Assembly: GCA_021798575.1 (NCBI GenBank)
Contig: JAJZGI010000003.1
Span: forward strand, 23,067 to 87,066
DNA length: 64,000 nucleotides
Direction: 5' to 3'
From: Pseudomonadota bacterium
Lineage (GTDB): Bacteria > Pseudomonadota > Alphaproteobacteria > Acetobacterales > Acetobacteraceae
The position numbers and the translations under genes were made by a program. Of this stretch, positions 1 through 10,468 are shown piece after piece (positions within the stretch are counted from its first letter, which is position 1; every line of letters begins with the position of its first letter). Below the pieces are notes generated by a model that saw only the letters and a program-made list of their open reading frames with translations, searched no databases and was not told where the DNA came from.

Positions 1-1
1 G

Positions 2-2191
2 AACGCGAACTCGATCACGCTGCAGAACAAGGTCGCGGCGGCGTTGGCCAAGTTCATGAAGACACAGCCAAAGTCGGTGCATCTGGTGAAATGGTACGAC
101 CAGACCCAGTTGGTGCGGGATTCCGCAACCGCGGTCGAGGAGGCGATTCTCATCGGCCTGCTCCTGGCGGCGGGCGTGCTGTTGTTCTTCCTGCGCAACT
201 GGCAGGCGACGCTGGTCGCCATGCTGGTAGTGCCGATGTCCATGCTGATCACCGTGCTGCTGCTCTTTGTCCTTGGCATGTCCTTCAACATCATGACCCT
301 TGGTGGGTTGGCGGCCGCAGTCGGGCTGTTGATCGACGATGTGATCGTGATGATCGAGCAGATCGCACGGCGTGCGGGTGCGGGCGATCTCGCCAACCCG
401 CAGGCCACCGTGCTGCTCTCGGCGAAGGAATTTTTGAAACCGCTGACAGGCTCCAGCCTGGCTACCATCATCATCTTCATACCGCTCGCGTTCCTGGATG
501 GTGTCACGGGGGCTTTTTTCCGCTTCCTGTCATTAACCGTGGCCACGGCCTTGATCATCTCGTTCCTTCTCACGGCCTTCACGGTGCCGCTGCTGGCCCG
601 GTCCCTGATCAATTTCAATAAATGGCACGACCCTGACCACGGCAAGGAGACGTGGCTGAAGCGCACGCACGGAAACATCCTGAAAAGACTGTTCGCGCGT
701 CCCATTTTCATCGCGGTTGGCGTGCTCTTCATGGTCTTGATCGGGTATGTCGGCTACGCGCATGTCGGCTCGGGCTTCCTGCCGAGGATGGACGAAGGCG
801 GCTTCGTTTTTAACTATCAGACCAACCCGGGAACGTCCCTGGCGGAGAGCAACCGTGAACTGCACCAGGTCGAGCAGATTCTGAAACACGACCCGGATGT
901 CGCGGCCTTCTCGCGCCGCACCGGCGCGGGCCTGGGTGGCGACCTCAATGAGCCGAACCAAGGGGATATTTATGTTCGCCTGATTCCAGCCAGCAAACGG
1001 GTTGGAATCTGGAAGGTGATGGACCGTATCACCAATGAGGTTAATGCGCAGGTTCCGGGAGTCGATTTCAGTATCGACCAGCTCCTGGGTGACACGATCG
1101 GCGACATGGTGGGCAGACCGTCGCCCGTCGTCATCAACCTCAGCGCGGTAGACCCGGCGGTCTTGGGAGACGTCGCCAATGATGTCGCGAACGCCATCAG
1201 CAATGTGCGCGGTGTCGATCCATCCTCCGTGAATAATGGCGTGGTACCGGCGGGCGACGCGCTGGAGATCCACGTGGACCCGGCAGCGGCGGCGCTGGAG
1301 GGCATGACGCCGGCGGATATCGAGACGCAGGCCAACGCCTATTTTTATGGGAGTGTTCCCACACAGTATCTCGGCACGGTCCAGGATGTCGGTGTGCGCG
1401 TCATGATCAAAACACCGCATGGCATATTGCGCCGACGGGATATTCTGAATGTTCCCATCAGCGCGCCCAACGGCCACATCTTCCCCTTGGGCCAGGTCGC
1501 GAAGGTGCGGTTCGTGGCGGGTCAGCCTGAGTTGACGCGGGATAATCTCGCGCAGATTGTCTCGGTCACCGCGTCGATTTCAGGGCGGGACCTGGGCAGC
1601 ACCATCGGGGCGATCAAACAGGTGTTGAACAAGCCGGGCCTGCTGCCCAAGGGCGTCAGCTACACGCTGGGCGGGCTCTATAAACAGCAGCAGATCGCCT
1701 TCGAGGGGATGATCAAGGTGTTCGCCGCGGCGATGATGGCGGAAATTATTCTGCTGCTGTTTTTATATGAGCGATATATCCTGCCGGTCATCATCCTGGC
1801 CACGTCGGTCCTCTCAACCGGGGCGGTGTTCGTCGGGCTGTGGCTCACCGGAGTCGAGCTCAACATCACCGCCATGATGGGGATGGTGATGATTTTGGGC
1901 ATCGCAACCGAGATGGCTATTTTCTACGTCTCGGAATATCAGGAGCTGGAAAAAACGGTCCCTCCCCGTCAGGCGCTCTATGATGCCGCGCTCAACCGGC
2001 TCCGTCCCATCGCCATGAGCACGCTGGCGATGATCCTGGCGCTCCTGCCGCTGGCGATGGCGATTGGTGGTGCGGGCGACCAGATGCAGCAGCCGTTGGC
2101 GATCGCGATCATCGCCGGGATCATCGTGCAGCTGCCGATGGTGCTGCTGGCAATGCCGGTTCTCATCAGCTTCACGCTCAAACGGGAGTAG
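2..2191 (+). CDS. Efflux RND transporter permease subunit (5' end outside window)
   Basis: Frame open from the window edge; RND-type TM segments ([40 protein letters not shown]). ORF-track start at 44 is internal. Confidence 0.9.
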   Translation, partial: NANSITLQNKVAAALAKFMKTQPKSVHLVKWYDQTQLVRDSATAVEEAILIGLLLAAGVLLFFLRNWQATLVAMLVVPMSMLITVLLLFVLGMSFNIMTLGGLAAAVGLLIDDVIVMIEQIARRAGAGDLANPQATVLLSAKEFLKPLTGSSLATIIIFIPLAFLDGVTGAFFRFLSLTVATALIISFLLTAFTVPLLARSLINFNKWHDPDHGKETWLKRTHGNILKRLFARPIFIAVGVLFMVLIGYVGYAHVGSGFLPRMDEGGFVFNYQTNPGTSLAESNRELHQVEQILKHDPDVAAFSRRTGAGLGGDLNEPNQGDIYVRLIPASKRVGIWKVMDRITNEVNAQVPGVDFSIDQLLGDTIGDMVGRPSPVVINLSAVDPAVLGDVANDVANAISNVRGVDPSSVNNGVVPAGDALEIHVDPAAAALEGMTPADIETQANAYFYGSVPTQYLGTVQDVGVRVMIKTPHGILRRRDILNVPISAPNGHIFPLGQVAKVRFVAGQPELTRDNLAQIVSVTASISGRDLGSTIGAIKQVLNKPGLLPKGVSYTLGGLYKQQQIAFEGMIKVFAAAMMAEIILLLFLYERYILPVIILATSVLSTGAVFVGLWLTGVELNITAMMGMVMILGIATEMAIFYVSEYQELEKTVPPRQALYDAALNRLRPIAMSTLAMILALLPLAMAIGGAGDQMQQPLAIAIIAGIIVQLPMVLLAMPVLISFTLKRE

Positions 2192-2291
2192 TATCCCGGC
2201 CGGAAAATCTTGCCATCGCTCGAACCCTGAAGCATGAAGTTTCGGGACCTCACGCGATCGGGCGCTGGGACGAAAATAAGATGGGGTCGGC

Positions 2292-2978
2292 TTGAGGCAG
2301 GGGCTGATGTTGGCGGGGTTGATACTGGGGTTGGCGGCGCAGGCCGCGCGGGGCGATGTTCCGGTACCCATGGCCTGCGAGGCCGCCGGGCGCGCCGCCG
2401 AGCGGGCCGCCAATCTACCGACCAATCTGCTGCTTTCCATCGGCATGGTGGAGAGCGGGCGCGAGGACCCGCTGAGCGGCCAGATCACCCCCTGGCCCTG
2501 GACCGTGAATGCGGATGGCGCCGCGCATTATTTTGACAATGCAGCCGACGCCGAGGCCTTCGTGCGGCTGGCGGAGGCCTCGGGTGCTGCGGATATCGAT
2601 GTTGGTTGCTTCCAGATCAGCCTGGAGCACCACCCGGACGCCTTCGCCACGCTGGAGCAGGCCTTCAGCCCGGTGCGCAATGCCGATTATGCGGCGGCAT
2701 TCCTAGCCCGGCTGAAGGCTCGAACCGGCGCGTGGGACACGGCCATCGCCGATTATCACTCCGCCCTGCCCGAACTGGGATTACCCTACCAGCGCCGCGT
2801 CCTGGCGGCTTGGCACGGGCTGGGGGATGCGCCGCCGGGCGTGGATATTTCCTTCAGCGTGCCAGACCCGGTGGTGATCATGCAGTCTCCTGAGGCTCGG
2901 CTGGTGCATGTCTATACGCTGGACGACCCCGCATCCGCCGGGTTGGCCCCTGGCCTGCCGAGGGTCATCTCCCCCTGA
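2292..2978 (+). CDS. Lytic transglycosylase-like (SLT-fold) secreted protein
   Basis: Signal peptide; LLLSIGMVESG and DVGCFQIS motifs typical of transglycosylase SLT domains. Confidence 0.7.
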   Translation: MRQGLMLAGLILGLAAQAARGDVPVPMACEAAGRAAERAANLPTNLLLSIGMVESGREDPLSGQITPWPWTVNADGAAHYFDNAADAEAFVRLAEASGAADIDVGCFQISLEHHPDAFATLEQAFSPVRNADYAAAFLARLKARTGAWDTAIADYHSALPELGLPYQRRVLAAWHGLGDAPPGVDISFSVPDPVVIMQSPEARLVHVYTLDDPASAGLAPGLPRVISP

Positions 2979-3078
2979 CCGTCCCGGCGCCAAGTTGACG
3001 AAAGTTTAATAAAGACCCAAGCATAGACGCCGTGGGGAAGAAATTTCTTAAGAATCAACTTTGAGTAGGGAGGTTACT

Positions 3079-4497
3079 ATGAGTGCACCTGCGCGTTCGG
3101 GAGAGCGTTTGAAGAAGGATAGTCTGGGGCTGCCGCAGATCGTGGCCTCCACCCTGGCCAATATCGCACCGGCCATGAGCTTTTTCTTTGGTTTTGGCGT
3201 CATCGTCTCCGGCGCTGGAGTCGGCGCGCCGCTCACCATCCTGCTCGCCATGGTGGTGGTGCTGTTTCTCACCAATACGCTGGGGGAATTCTCCAAATAC
3301 CGTCCCAGCACGGGCTCATTCGTCACCTTCATCGGCATGGGCTTCGGCCCCGTCGCGGGTGCCTCAGCCTCGATCTTCGTGGTGATCGGCTACTGCATCG
3401 CCGCTTCCTCGGTCGTGGTCATCGCGGGTGGCTGGGCGCACACCACGCTGCATCTGTTCCTGGGCGTGAATATTCCCTGGCCCGTGCTCAGCATCATCGT
3501 CACCGGCATCGTCGGCCTGCTCGTCTCGCGCGGCATCAGCCTCTCCACCACGTGGGCGGCGATCTTCTTTTATTTCGAACTCGTGCTGCTCCTCGTGGGC
3601 GCGGTGATCATGCTGGTCGCCAACCATGGGGCGATCAGCTGGGCGCCCTTGATGCCGGCCAACATCTCCGGTGGTCTAGCCGGTGTGGGGGCGGGCTTTC
3701 CGCTCGCGATCTATCTGTTCATCGGCTGGGAGAACTCCGCCATGCTGGCCGAGGAGACGACGAACCCGCGCCGCAACCTGCCACGCGCACTCATCATCGG
3801 CACCGTGTCCATCGGCATCCTCTATATGTTCCTGGCCTATGCCACGGAGATCGCGTTCCATAATAACGCGACCGCCATCGGCAACTCCGCCATTCCGTTC
3901 GTGGATGCGTTCAAGGCCTCCGCCGCCGGGCTGATCCTGGTCGCCTATATTGCCGGCGTCACGAGCATTTTCTCGAGCCTGATCGGCCTGACCAACGCGC
4001 AGGCGCGGATGCTGTTCAGCTCCAGCCGTGAGGGCCTGGTGCCGGCGTTTTTTGGCAAGATCCACCCGCAGCACAGAACACCCTCCACGGCGATGTGGAC
4101 CTATATCATCGTCGCGCTGCTGATCGTGCTGGTCTTCGGCTTGTACTACAAGATCGACCCGGTGACGCTGTTTGGCGATACCGGTACTCTGGGCACCATT
4201 CCAGTGATCGTGACCTATCTCATCACGAACCTGGCGCTGCCGGTCTATATGCTGCGCCACCATCGGGCGGAGTTCAACCCGCTGCGTCACCTCGGCGTCC
4301 CGGTGCTGGGCACGGTACTGATGCTGTTCCCGCTCTACGGCCTGGTCGAGCCCGGCCAGCCCTATCCGTTCAACATCTATCCCTACATGGCGCTTGGTCT
4401 GCTGGTGATCTCGGTGATCTACGGCGCGATTCTCGCCAACCGCAACCCGGAACTGGTGCAGAGCATCGGCTCCTACGTGGCCGATGAAGAGTATTAG
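3079..4497 (+). CDS. APC family amino acid permease
   Basis: Multi-TM protein, APC motifs (ANIAPAMSFFFGFGVIVSGAG; FIGWENSAMLAEET); GGGAGG RBS just upstream of ATG 3079. Confidence 0.88.
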   Translation: MSAPARSGERLKKDSLGLPQIVASTLANIAPAMSFFFGFGVIVSGAGVGAPLTILLAMVVVLFLTNTLGEFSKYRPSTGSFVTFIGMGFGPVAGASASIFVVIGYCIAASSVVVIAGGWAHTTLHLFLGVNIPWPVLSIIVTGIVGLLVSRGISLSTTWAAIFFYFELVLLLVGAVIMLVANHGAISWAPLMPANISGGLAGVGAGFPLAIYLFIGWENSAMLAEETTNPRRNLPRALIIGTVSIGILYMFLAYATEIAFHNNATAIGNSAIPFVDAFKASAAGLILVAYIAGVTSIFSSLIGLTNAQARMLFSSSREGLVPAFFGKIHPQHRTPSTAMWTYIIVALLIVLVFGLYYKIDPVTLFGDTGTLGTIPVIVTYLITNLALPVYMLRHHRAEFNPLRHLGVPVLGTVLMLFPLYGLVEPGQPYPFNIYPYMALGLLVISVIYGAILANRNPELVQSIGSYVADEEY

Positions 4498-4513
4498 GGT
4501 CTGATCGACCCTA
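4494..4513 (+). terminator. Hairpin TTAGGGTC-tgatc-GACCCTA overlapping the APC permease stop codon
   Basis: Perfect 7-bp arms (4495-4501 / 4507-4513); its TAG (4495-4497) is the stop codon. Confidence 0.6.
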
Positions 4514-4583
4514 TCGGTCGCCCGCCTGTTGCCCGCCCTGGTCCCTTTGGCTAGGGTTGGGTGACACGCGCTGGAGTTGCCCG

Positions 4584-5828
4584 ATGCCTGAGACGCTTTC
4601 CGCCGCACCGCTCGATCTGTCCGTGTTTGATAATCTGGAGCCGCCACCGGCGCCCGCCCAGGCGCTGACGGCCCAGCCTGCGTCCGCAATAACGATGAGC
4701 GACGAACGGCTTGCGGAGCAGCCCAGGCCGGAGCGGCTGGTGGAGGTCTCGAACCTGCCGCCCGCCGATCTGGCCTCGGCCCAGGCGTCGGCCGAAAAAA
4801 TCAACTTCTCGGATACCGCCTCGATGCTGGCGCATGGCGAGGGTGTTTTGGCGGCGATCGCGGGTGCGTCCCGCCAGTTGCTCACCGGTGTGCGGCTGGG
4901 TGACGCAGGTGAGGCCGGGCAGATCGCCGCCTCGGTGATCGATGGTATCAAAATCCTGCGGATAAAAGACCTTCAGACCGAGGCCAACGGCGGCCAGCCC
5001 GCCGTGCGCAAGGGTATCATCGGCCGGATGCTGGGCGTCGCGGCGGACGCGCGCACCGCCTTCAAGGGCTTTGCCGAGAATCGCGAGCAGTTCCTGACCC
5101 TGATGGACAAGGAACAGGCCAAGGCGCGCAAGATCAAAGCCGATCTGGCGGTCACCATCGGGCTTTTGGACCAGCAGGCGCTGGCCATCCGCCAGAGCCT
5201 GCACGAGCTGAAGATCGCCATCGCCGCCGGGCAGATCGCGCTGGACCGCGCGCAGGACGAGTTGGAGACCAAACGCCAGCACGCGATCGCAACCGGCGAC
5301 GCGGGGGACGCCGCCGACGTATTGGATTTCCGGGGTGCCATCGCCAATTTCAGGGCTAAAATCGCGGATATGCGGGAGGCCATGGTCGGCTCAGCCATGT
5401 TGATCCCCATCATCGGCCAGAATCGTTCAGCCGCCGAGACCCGGATGATGAAAATCTCCAACGGCATGCTGGTCGTGATCCCGCGCCTGATGGCGGTGGC
5501 GAGCCAGGCGGTCGTCCAGGTGGAGATCAAAAACGCGGCCGAGGCCTCGGCCAAGCTCGATGAGGCCAACCGGCAGATCACGCTGCTGGCGGCCAAAGGT
5601 GCGCATGAGGCGGCGACCTCGGCGGCGCGCTCGCTGGGCGGGGATACACGCAATATCGACGTGCTGGCGCAGGCCGCGGACGAGGCGATCGCGACCATGA
5701 ACGAGGTGATCGACATCGAGCGCGAGGTGGCGGCGGGTGACGCCGCGCGGGAGGCCAAGCTGGCCGAGGTGCGCAGCAAACTCGTGCGCGGGATGCAAGG
5801 TGTGAATGCCAGAGCAATCGAGAAATAG
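4584..5828 (+). CDS. TelA/KlaA-family toxic anion resistance protein
   Basis: Long alpha-helical protein with TelA-like pattern (LDQQALAIRQSLHELKIAI, VQVEIKNAAEAS); ORF-track start 4557 extended, ATG at 4584 preferred. Confidence 0.7.
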   Translation: MPETLSAAPLDLSVFDNLEPPPAPAQALTAQPASAITMSDERLAEQPRPERLVEVSNLPPADLASAQASAEKINFSDTASMLAHGEGVLAAIAGASRQLLTGVRLGDAGEAGQIAASVIDGIKILRIKDLQTEANGGQPAVRKGIIGRMLGVAADARTAFKGFAENREQFLTLMDKEQAKARKIKADLAVTIGLLDQQALAIRQSLHELKIAIAAGQIALDRAQDELETKRQHAIATGDAGDAADVLDFRGAIANFRAKIADMREAMVGSAMLIPIIGQNRSAAETRMMKISNGMLVVIPRLMAVASQAVVQVEIKNAAEASAKLDEANRQITLLAAKGAHEAATSAARSLGGDTRNIDVLAQAADEAIATMNEVIDIEREVAAGDAAREAKLAEVRSKLVRGMQGVNARAIEK

Positions 5829-5854
5829 AGAATTTTCGGGCGGGAGCCGGTTTG

Positions 5855-6226
5855 ATGGATTTTGATATGCAGGCGGCGTGGCTGCGGCGATTCTCTGGTG
5901 ATGCGCAGAGCAATCTCGGCGCCTTTGCGTTGCGGTTGAAGGAGGCGCTGCCCGAACTCGTGCGGGTGCAGGAGCAAAAAAGCCTGTTCGTGAAATCCGG
6001 TAAAATCACCGGCGTTACCGTGGAGCTCGGCCAGAATTTTTACCGGCTGGAGATGATAAATGGACGGCTGTCCGCCAGCATCGGCATGGTCGTGCGCGGC
6101 ATTACGCTGAACACGAAGACGCTCGACCCCGCCGAGTGGTTCGCGCGCCTGGCGCAGGAGACGCAGGAGGCCTCCGCCCACGCGCAGGGCCTCAGCCAGT
6201 CCCTCCAGCAGTTCATGGCAAGCTGA
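5855..6226 (+). CDS. Hypothetical protein in TelA/YbjQ operon
   Basis: 124-aa ORF, 26-nt gap after telA-like gene, stop overlaps next ATG (TGATG). Confidence 0.7.
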   Translation: MDFDMQAAWLRRFSGDAQSNLGAFALRLKEALPELVRVQEQKSLFVKSGKITGVTVELGQNFYRLEMINGRLSASIGMVVRGITLNTKTLDPAEWFARLAQETQEASAHAQGLSQSLQQFMAS

Positions 6227-7158
6227 TGGGTTTGTTCGACCTCTTCAAAAAACCGACCGCCGAGAGCCAGGCCGCCCAGGCGGAATCCGCGCGTCGGCAG
6301 GCTGATATCCAGATGAGCCTGCGCGGCGGGCGCGTGCCGAGCGGCACGCTGGCGCGCCTCCAAGGTGCCGCCGCTGGCGCCGGCCCGTGGATGGCGACCC
6401 TCTCCCCGGCGGAGCTGATGATCGTGCGCTCGCATGGCCTCAAACCCATCGCCGCCATTTCATCCACCTGCTGGCTGCATTATGGCTGGTCCTGGACGCA
6501 AGGCCACGCGCAGGGCTGGGAGACAGCCCTGCAGCGCCTCAGCCAGGAGGCCAGGGCCTGCGGCGCCAATGCGGTGCTGGACGTGAAGATGCGCACCATC
6601 CCCGTGGGCGAGGGTGAGAGCATGGATTTCTCGCTCGTCGGTACGGCGGTGCGGGTGGAAGGTCTGGCGGCATCGCCAGACCCGATCATCGCCACCGTGC
6701 CGGCGCTGGAATTCGTGAAACTGCTGGAGGCGGATGTGGTGCCGACCGGCATCGCCATCGGCGCGCATTATGAATGGCTGACTGACTGGCGGGGCAGCGC
6801 GGATGCGCCCTGGATGGGCAACACGGAATCCTGGCAGCTCTCGAATTTATGGGAGAGCGTGCGCAGCCGCGCCCATGCGCAACTGCGCGAGAGCGCGCGC
6901 AACCATGGCAACGGCGTGCTGGCGCATCTGAACTTCTCCCAGATGTTCGAGCGCGAGCGCGATATCAACGAGCAGAAGGTGAAAGAATATCTGGCCCGCC
7001 ATATCGTCATCGCCACCACGGTGGATGCCAAACGCGGCACGCCGCTGCCGCAGGAGTTCAAAATGATGGTGGATATGCACGCGGGCAAAACACCGCTCAC
7101 CGGCACCTCCCGCCACCACCAATCCTACGCCACCAACGAACAGGACGGAGCGATATGA
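6226..7158 (+). CDS. Heavy-metal-binding-domain (YbjQ/UPF0145-like) protein
   Basis: Repeated 'A...GANAVLDVKM...GTAVRVEG' YbjQ-like pattern; overlaps previous stop. Confidence 0.6.
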   Translation: MGLFDLFKKPTAESQAAQAESARRQADIQMSLRGGRVPSGTLARLQGAAAGAGPWMATLSPAELMIVRSHGLKPIAAISSTCWLHYGWSWTQGHAQGWETALQRLSQEARACGANAVLDVKMRTIPVGEGESMDFSLVGTAVRVEGLAASPDPIIATVPALEFVKLLEADVVPTGIAIGAHYEWLTDWRGSADAPWMGNTESWQLSNLWESVRSRAHAQLRESARNHGNGVLAHLNFSQMFERERDINEQKVKEYLARHIVIATTVDAKRGTPLPQEFKMMVDMHAGKTPLTGTSRHHQSYATNEQDGAI

Positions 7159-7159
7159 C

Positions 7160-7975
7160 ATGACGCTAGATTTGCCAACGCACGCGCAGGAACGCCTGAA
7201 GGGGTTGCGCTCCTCGGCGCATTCCTCCGGCGTGTTCACCTCGGATTTTTCCGTCAATGAGTTCTTGCTGGTGCGCAAGGCCGGGTTCGAGCCGATCGGC
7301 CTGTGTGTCGGCACCTGCGTCTATCATGTGGGGATCCAATACGGCTCCTGGTCGAAAAACCAGGAGATGGATGTGCTCTCCAAGGCGATGTATCATGCGC
7401 GCGAGCTGGCGATGTCGCGGATGCGGGCCGAGGCCACCGCCATGGGCGCGGACGGCATCGTGGGGGTGAAGCTCACTATCAAGCGCCTGGAATGGGATGA
7501 GCATTTGCTGGAATTCATCGCCATCGGCACCGGTGTGGTCCACGGGGAGGGTCATAAGGGCTTCCGCGCGCATGACGGCGGGCCATTCACCTCGGATCTG
7601 TCCGGGCAGGATTTCTGGTCCCTGCTGCACGCGGGCTACCGGCCGGTAGAGATGGTGATGGGCAGCTGCGTCTATCACGTCGCGCATCGCGGGATGCTCT
7701 CGGGCCTGGGCACGACAGGGCGAAACGTCGAGATGGAGAATTTCACCGCCGCGATGTATGAGGCACGTGAGATCGCCGTCGAGCGCATGCAGGTCGAGGC
7801 CGCGGCGGCGAAGGCCGAGGGCGTGGTAGGCGTGGATATCCACGAGGGCAGCCACGGCTGGCAGACCCATGTGATCGAGTTCTTCGCCATCGGCACGGCG
7901 GTGCTGCCGCTCGAGCAGGAGATCGCACCGGAGAAGATTGCCGACCCGATCATGGTACTCTCCGTCAATGATTAA
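7160..7975 (+). CDS. Tandem YbjQ/UPF0145-like domain protein
   Basis: Two internal copies: FTSDFSVNEFLLVRKAGFEPIGLCVGTCVYHV... and FTSDLSGQDFWSLLHAGYRPVEMVMGSCVYHV..., each followed by EA.A.GADGIVGV / EAAAAKAEGVVGV. Confidence 0.7.
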   Translation: MTLDLPTHAQERLKGLRSSAHSSGVFTSDFSVNEFLLVRKAGFEPIGLCVGTCVYHVGIQYGSWSKNQEMDVLSKAMYHARELAMSRMRAEATAMGADGIVGVKLTIKRLEWDEHLLEFIAIGTGVVHGEGHKGFRAHDGGPFTSDLSGQDFWSLLHAGYRPVEMVMGSCVYHVAHRGMLSGLGTTGRNVEMENFTAAMYEAREIAVERMQVEAAAAKAEGVVGVDIHEGSHGWQTHVIEFFAIGTAVLPLEQEIAPEKIADPIMVLSVND

Positions 7976-8033
7976 CCAGATGAAATGCGGCGGTATGGAG
8001 CACGCAGCCGCGCGGTAAAAAGTCTCTTGCTAT

Positions 8034-8086
8034 GTTATACTCAAAGTGAGTATAACAGGGGTAAATTATACTCACTTTGAGTATAA
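8034..8086. promoter_or_regulatory. Two palindromic operators upstream of nadABC (NadQ/NrtR-type candidate)
   Basis: GTTATACTC-AAAGT-GAGTATAAC (8034-8056) and TTATACTC-ACTTT-GAGTATAA (8066-8086), perfect dyads, centres 31 bp apart. Confidence 0.75.
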
Positions 8087-8097
8087 AGGAGACTGCG

Positions 8098-9060
8098 ATG
8101 CCGTTCGACCCCGTCTATGACCGTGTCCGCGCCATTATTCCGCCGATCGAATGGGCCGACATGGAAGAGGATGTCCTGGCCATCCGCGCGCTTAAGGCGG
8201 AGCGCCGCGCCGTCATCCTTGCGCATAACTACCAGACCCCGGAGATCTTCCACACGGTTGCGGATATCGTGGGGGACAGCCTGTTGCTGGCGCGTGAGGC
8301 GGAGCACACGGATGCGGAAGTGATCCTGCTGGCGGGCGTGCATTTCATGGCCGAGACCGCGAAGCTGCTGAACCCCAATAAAACCGTGCTGATCCCCGAT
8401 ATGCGCGCCGGCTGCTCGCTCGCGGAGTCGATCACGCCGGAGGATATCGCGCTGCTGCGCGCCGCCCACCCGGGTGTCCCGGTGGTGGCCTATGTCAACA
8501 CGTCGGCGGCGGTGAAGGCGGCCTCAGACATCTGCTGCACCTCGGGCAACGCCAAAAAAATCGTGGAATCGCTCGGTGTGGAAAAAGTGATCATGCTGCC
8601 GGATGAATATCTGGCGCAGAACATCGCGCGCGAGACCGATGTGAAGATCATCGCTTGGGCCGGCCATTGCGAAGTGCATGAGCGCTTCACGGCGGCTGAG
8701 ATTCAGGAGCTGCGTCTGCGCCACCCGGGCGTGGTGATTCTGGCGCATCCGGAATGTCCGCCGGAGGTGGTCGCGGTATCGGATTTCTCGGGCTCGACGG
8801 CGGTGATGGCCGATTATGTGAGCCATAACAAACCGCCGCGCGTGGCGCTGATCACGGAATGTTCGATGAGCGATAACATCGCGTTAATTAATCAGGATGT
8901 CGAGTTTATCCGCCCCTGCAATCTGTGCCCGCACATGAAGCGCATCACGCTGAAGAACATCCGCACGGCGCTGGAGATGATGCAGACCGAGGTGTTCATC
9001 GATCCCGCTCATTTCGCCCCCGCGCGCGCGGCGGTGGAGCGTATGCTGGCCGTCAAATGA
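8098..9060 (+). CDS. nadA: Quinolinate synthase
   Basis: NadA motifs ([49 protein letters not shown]); RBS AAGGAG. Confidence 0.96.
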   Translation: MPFDPVYDRVRAIIPPIEWADMEEDVLAIRALKAERRAVILAHNYQTPEIFHTVADIVGDSLLLAREAEHTDAEVILLAGVHFMAETAKLLNPNKTVLIPDMRAGCSLAESITPEDIALLRAAHPGVPVVAYVNTSAAVKAASDICCTSGNAKKIVESLGVEKVIMLPDEYLAQNIARETDVKIIAWAGHCEVHERFTAAEIQELRLRHPGVVILAHPECPPEVVAVSDFSGSTAVMADYVSHNKPPRVALITECSMSDNIALINQDVEFIRPCNLCPHMKRITLKNIRTALEMMQTEVFIDPAHFAPARAAVERMLAVK

Positions 9061-10460
9061 TCATCATCGGCGGCGGCATCGCCGGGCTCATGGCCGCGCT
9101 GGCTGCGGCACCCGCGCCGGTGGTGCTGCTCAACCCCGTCGCCCCGGGGGAGGGTGCCGCCAGCGTCTGGTCGCAGGGCGGTCTGGCGGCGGCCGTCGGC
9201 GCGGATGACAGCCCGGCGCTACATATACGCGATACGCTCAAGGCAGGGGCCGGCCTGTGCGCCCCGCAGATGGTGGCGGAGATCATCGCCGCCGGGCCGG
9301 GGCTGGTCGATACAATGCTCGGCTACGGCGTGCGTTTTGACACCGATGGTTCGGGCAGGCTGGCGCTGGGGCTGGAGGCCGCGCACAGCCGCCCGCGTAT
9401 CCTGCACGCAAATGGCGACCAAACTGGCGCCGAGATCATGCGCGCGCTCATCGCGGCCGTGCGGCGCACACCGTCCATCCGTTTTCTGCCCGCCCAGGCC
9501 CGGCATATCTGCGTTTCGGGCGGCGCGGTCGCGGGCGTGCTCGCAACCCAGGGGGATGAGGTTCTGCGCCTGCCCGCGCGCCAGGTGCTGCTGGCCACCG
9601 GCGGCATCGGCGCGCTGTTCCGCGACAGCACCAACCCGCCCGGCGCCGTCGGCTTTGGTCTCATGCTCGCCGCCGCCGCTGGCGCGCGCCTCAAGGATCT
9701 CGAGTTCATCCAGTTTCACCCGACCGCGCTGGCCGCCAACACACCCTCCCTGCCGCTGATCTCCGAGGCGGTACGCGGTGAGGGCGCGGTGCTGATCGAC
9801 GAGCATGGGGACGCATTTCTCAATGGCGGAGACCTCGCCCCGCGTGACACCGTGGCGCGCGCCGTGTTCGCCCACCAGACCGCCGGGCACCAGGTGTTCC
9901 TGGATGCGCGGCGGATCGGCGCCCGTTTCGCCACGCGCTTTCCGGCAATCTCTGAAATCTGCGCCAAAGCGGGGATCAACCCGCAGAACCAGCCGATCCC
10001 CGTGCGGCCCGCCGCGCACTATCACATGGGCGGCGTCGCGGTGGATGCCAGCGGGCAGAGCAGCGTCCCCGGCCTGTTCGCCGCCGGGGAGGTCGCCTGC
10101 ACCGGCCTGCACGGTGCCAACCGCCTGGCCAGCAACTCCCTGCTGGAGGCCGCGGTGTGCGGCGCCGTCGCCGGTCGTGCGATGGCGGCGCTTCCGGTGG
10201 GCAACGCCTCAACCCTGCCCGAGATGGCACTGCCGCCAGAACCCAATGCCGCCGCCATCCGCGGCATCATGTCCGAGCATCTGGGCGTGCTGCGCACCCC
10301 GGCGGGCCTGCAACGCGCCGTCGCCCAGTTGCAGGCGCTCGCTCCAGGTAATCCCGCCGCTGAGCTTGGCCTGCGCATCGCCCAGGCGGCGCTGGCGCGC
10401 AAAACCTCGGTCGGCGCGCACGCCGTCCAGGGCACCGCCGCGCTCCATCAGGCTGCCTGA
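9057..10460 (+). CDS. nadB: L-aspartate oxidase
   Basis: FAD motif [15 protein letters not shown] at 9057 (ATGA overlap with nadA), [48 protein letters not shown]-track start 8925 is an artefact. Confidence 0.95.
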   Translation: MIIIGGGIAGLMAALAAAPAPVVLLNPVAPGEGAASVWSQGGLAAAVGADDSPALHIRDTLKAGAGLCAPQMVAEIIAAGPGLVDTMLGYGVRFDTDGSGRLALGLEAAHSRPRILHANGDQTGAEIMRALIAAVRRTPSIRFLPAQARHICVSGGAVAGVLATQGDEVLRLPARQVLLATGGIGALFRDSTNPPGAVGFGLMLAAAAGARLKDLEFIQFHPTALAANTPSLPLISEAVRGEGAVLIDEHGDAFLNGGDLAPRDTVARAVFAHQTAGHQVFLDARRIGARFATRFPAISEICAKAGINPQNQPIPVRPAAHYHMGGVAVDASGQSSVPGLFAAGEVACTGLHGANRLASNSLLEAAVCGAVAGRAMAALPVGNASTLPEMALPPEPNAAAIRGIMSEHLGVLRTPAGLQRAVAQLQALAPGNPAAELGLRIAQAALARKTSVGAHAVQGTAALHQAA

Positions 10461-10468
10461 AAATTACC

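Noticed and set aside
3676-4689. 337-aa minus-strand ORF opposite the APC permease
   Set aside because: No recognisable domain, antisense to a convincing permease.
8925-9056. N-terminal extension of the NadB ORF
   Set aside because: H/R-rich, no homology; real FAD motif starts at ATG 9057 overlapping the nadA stop.
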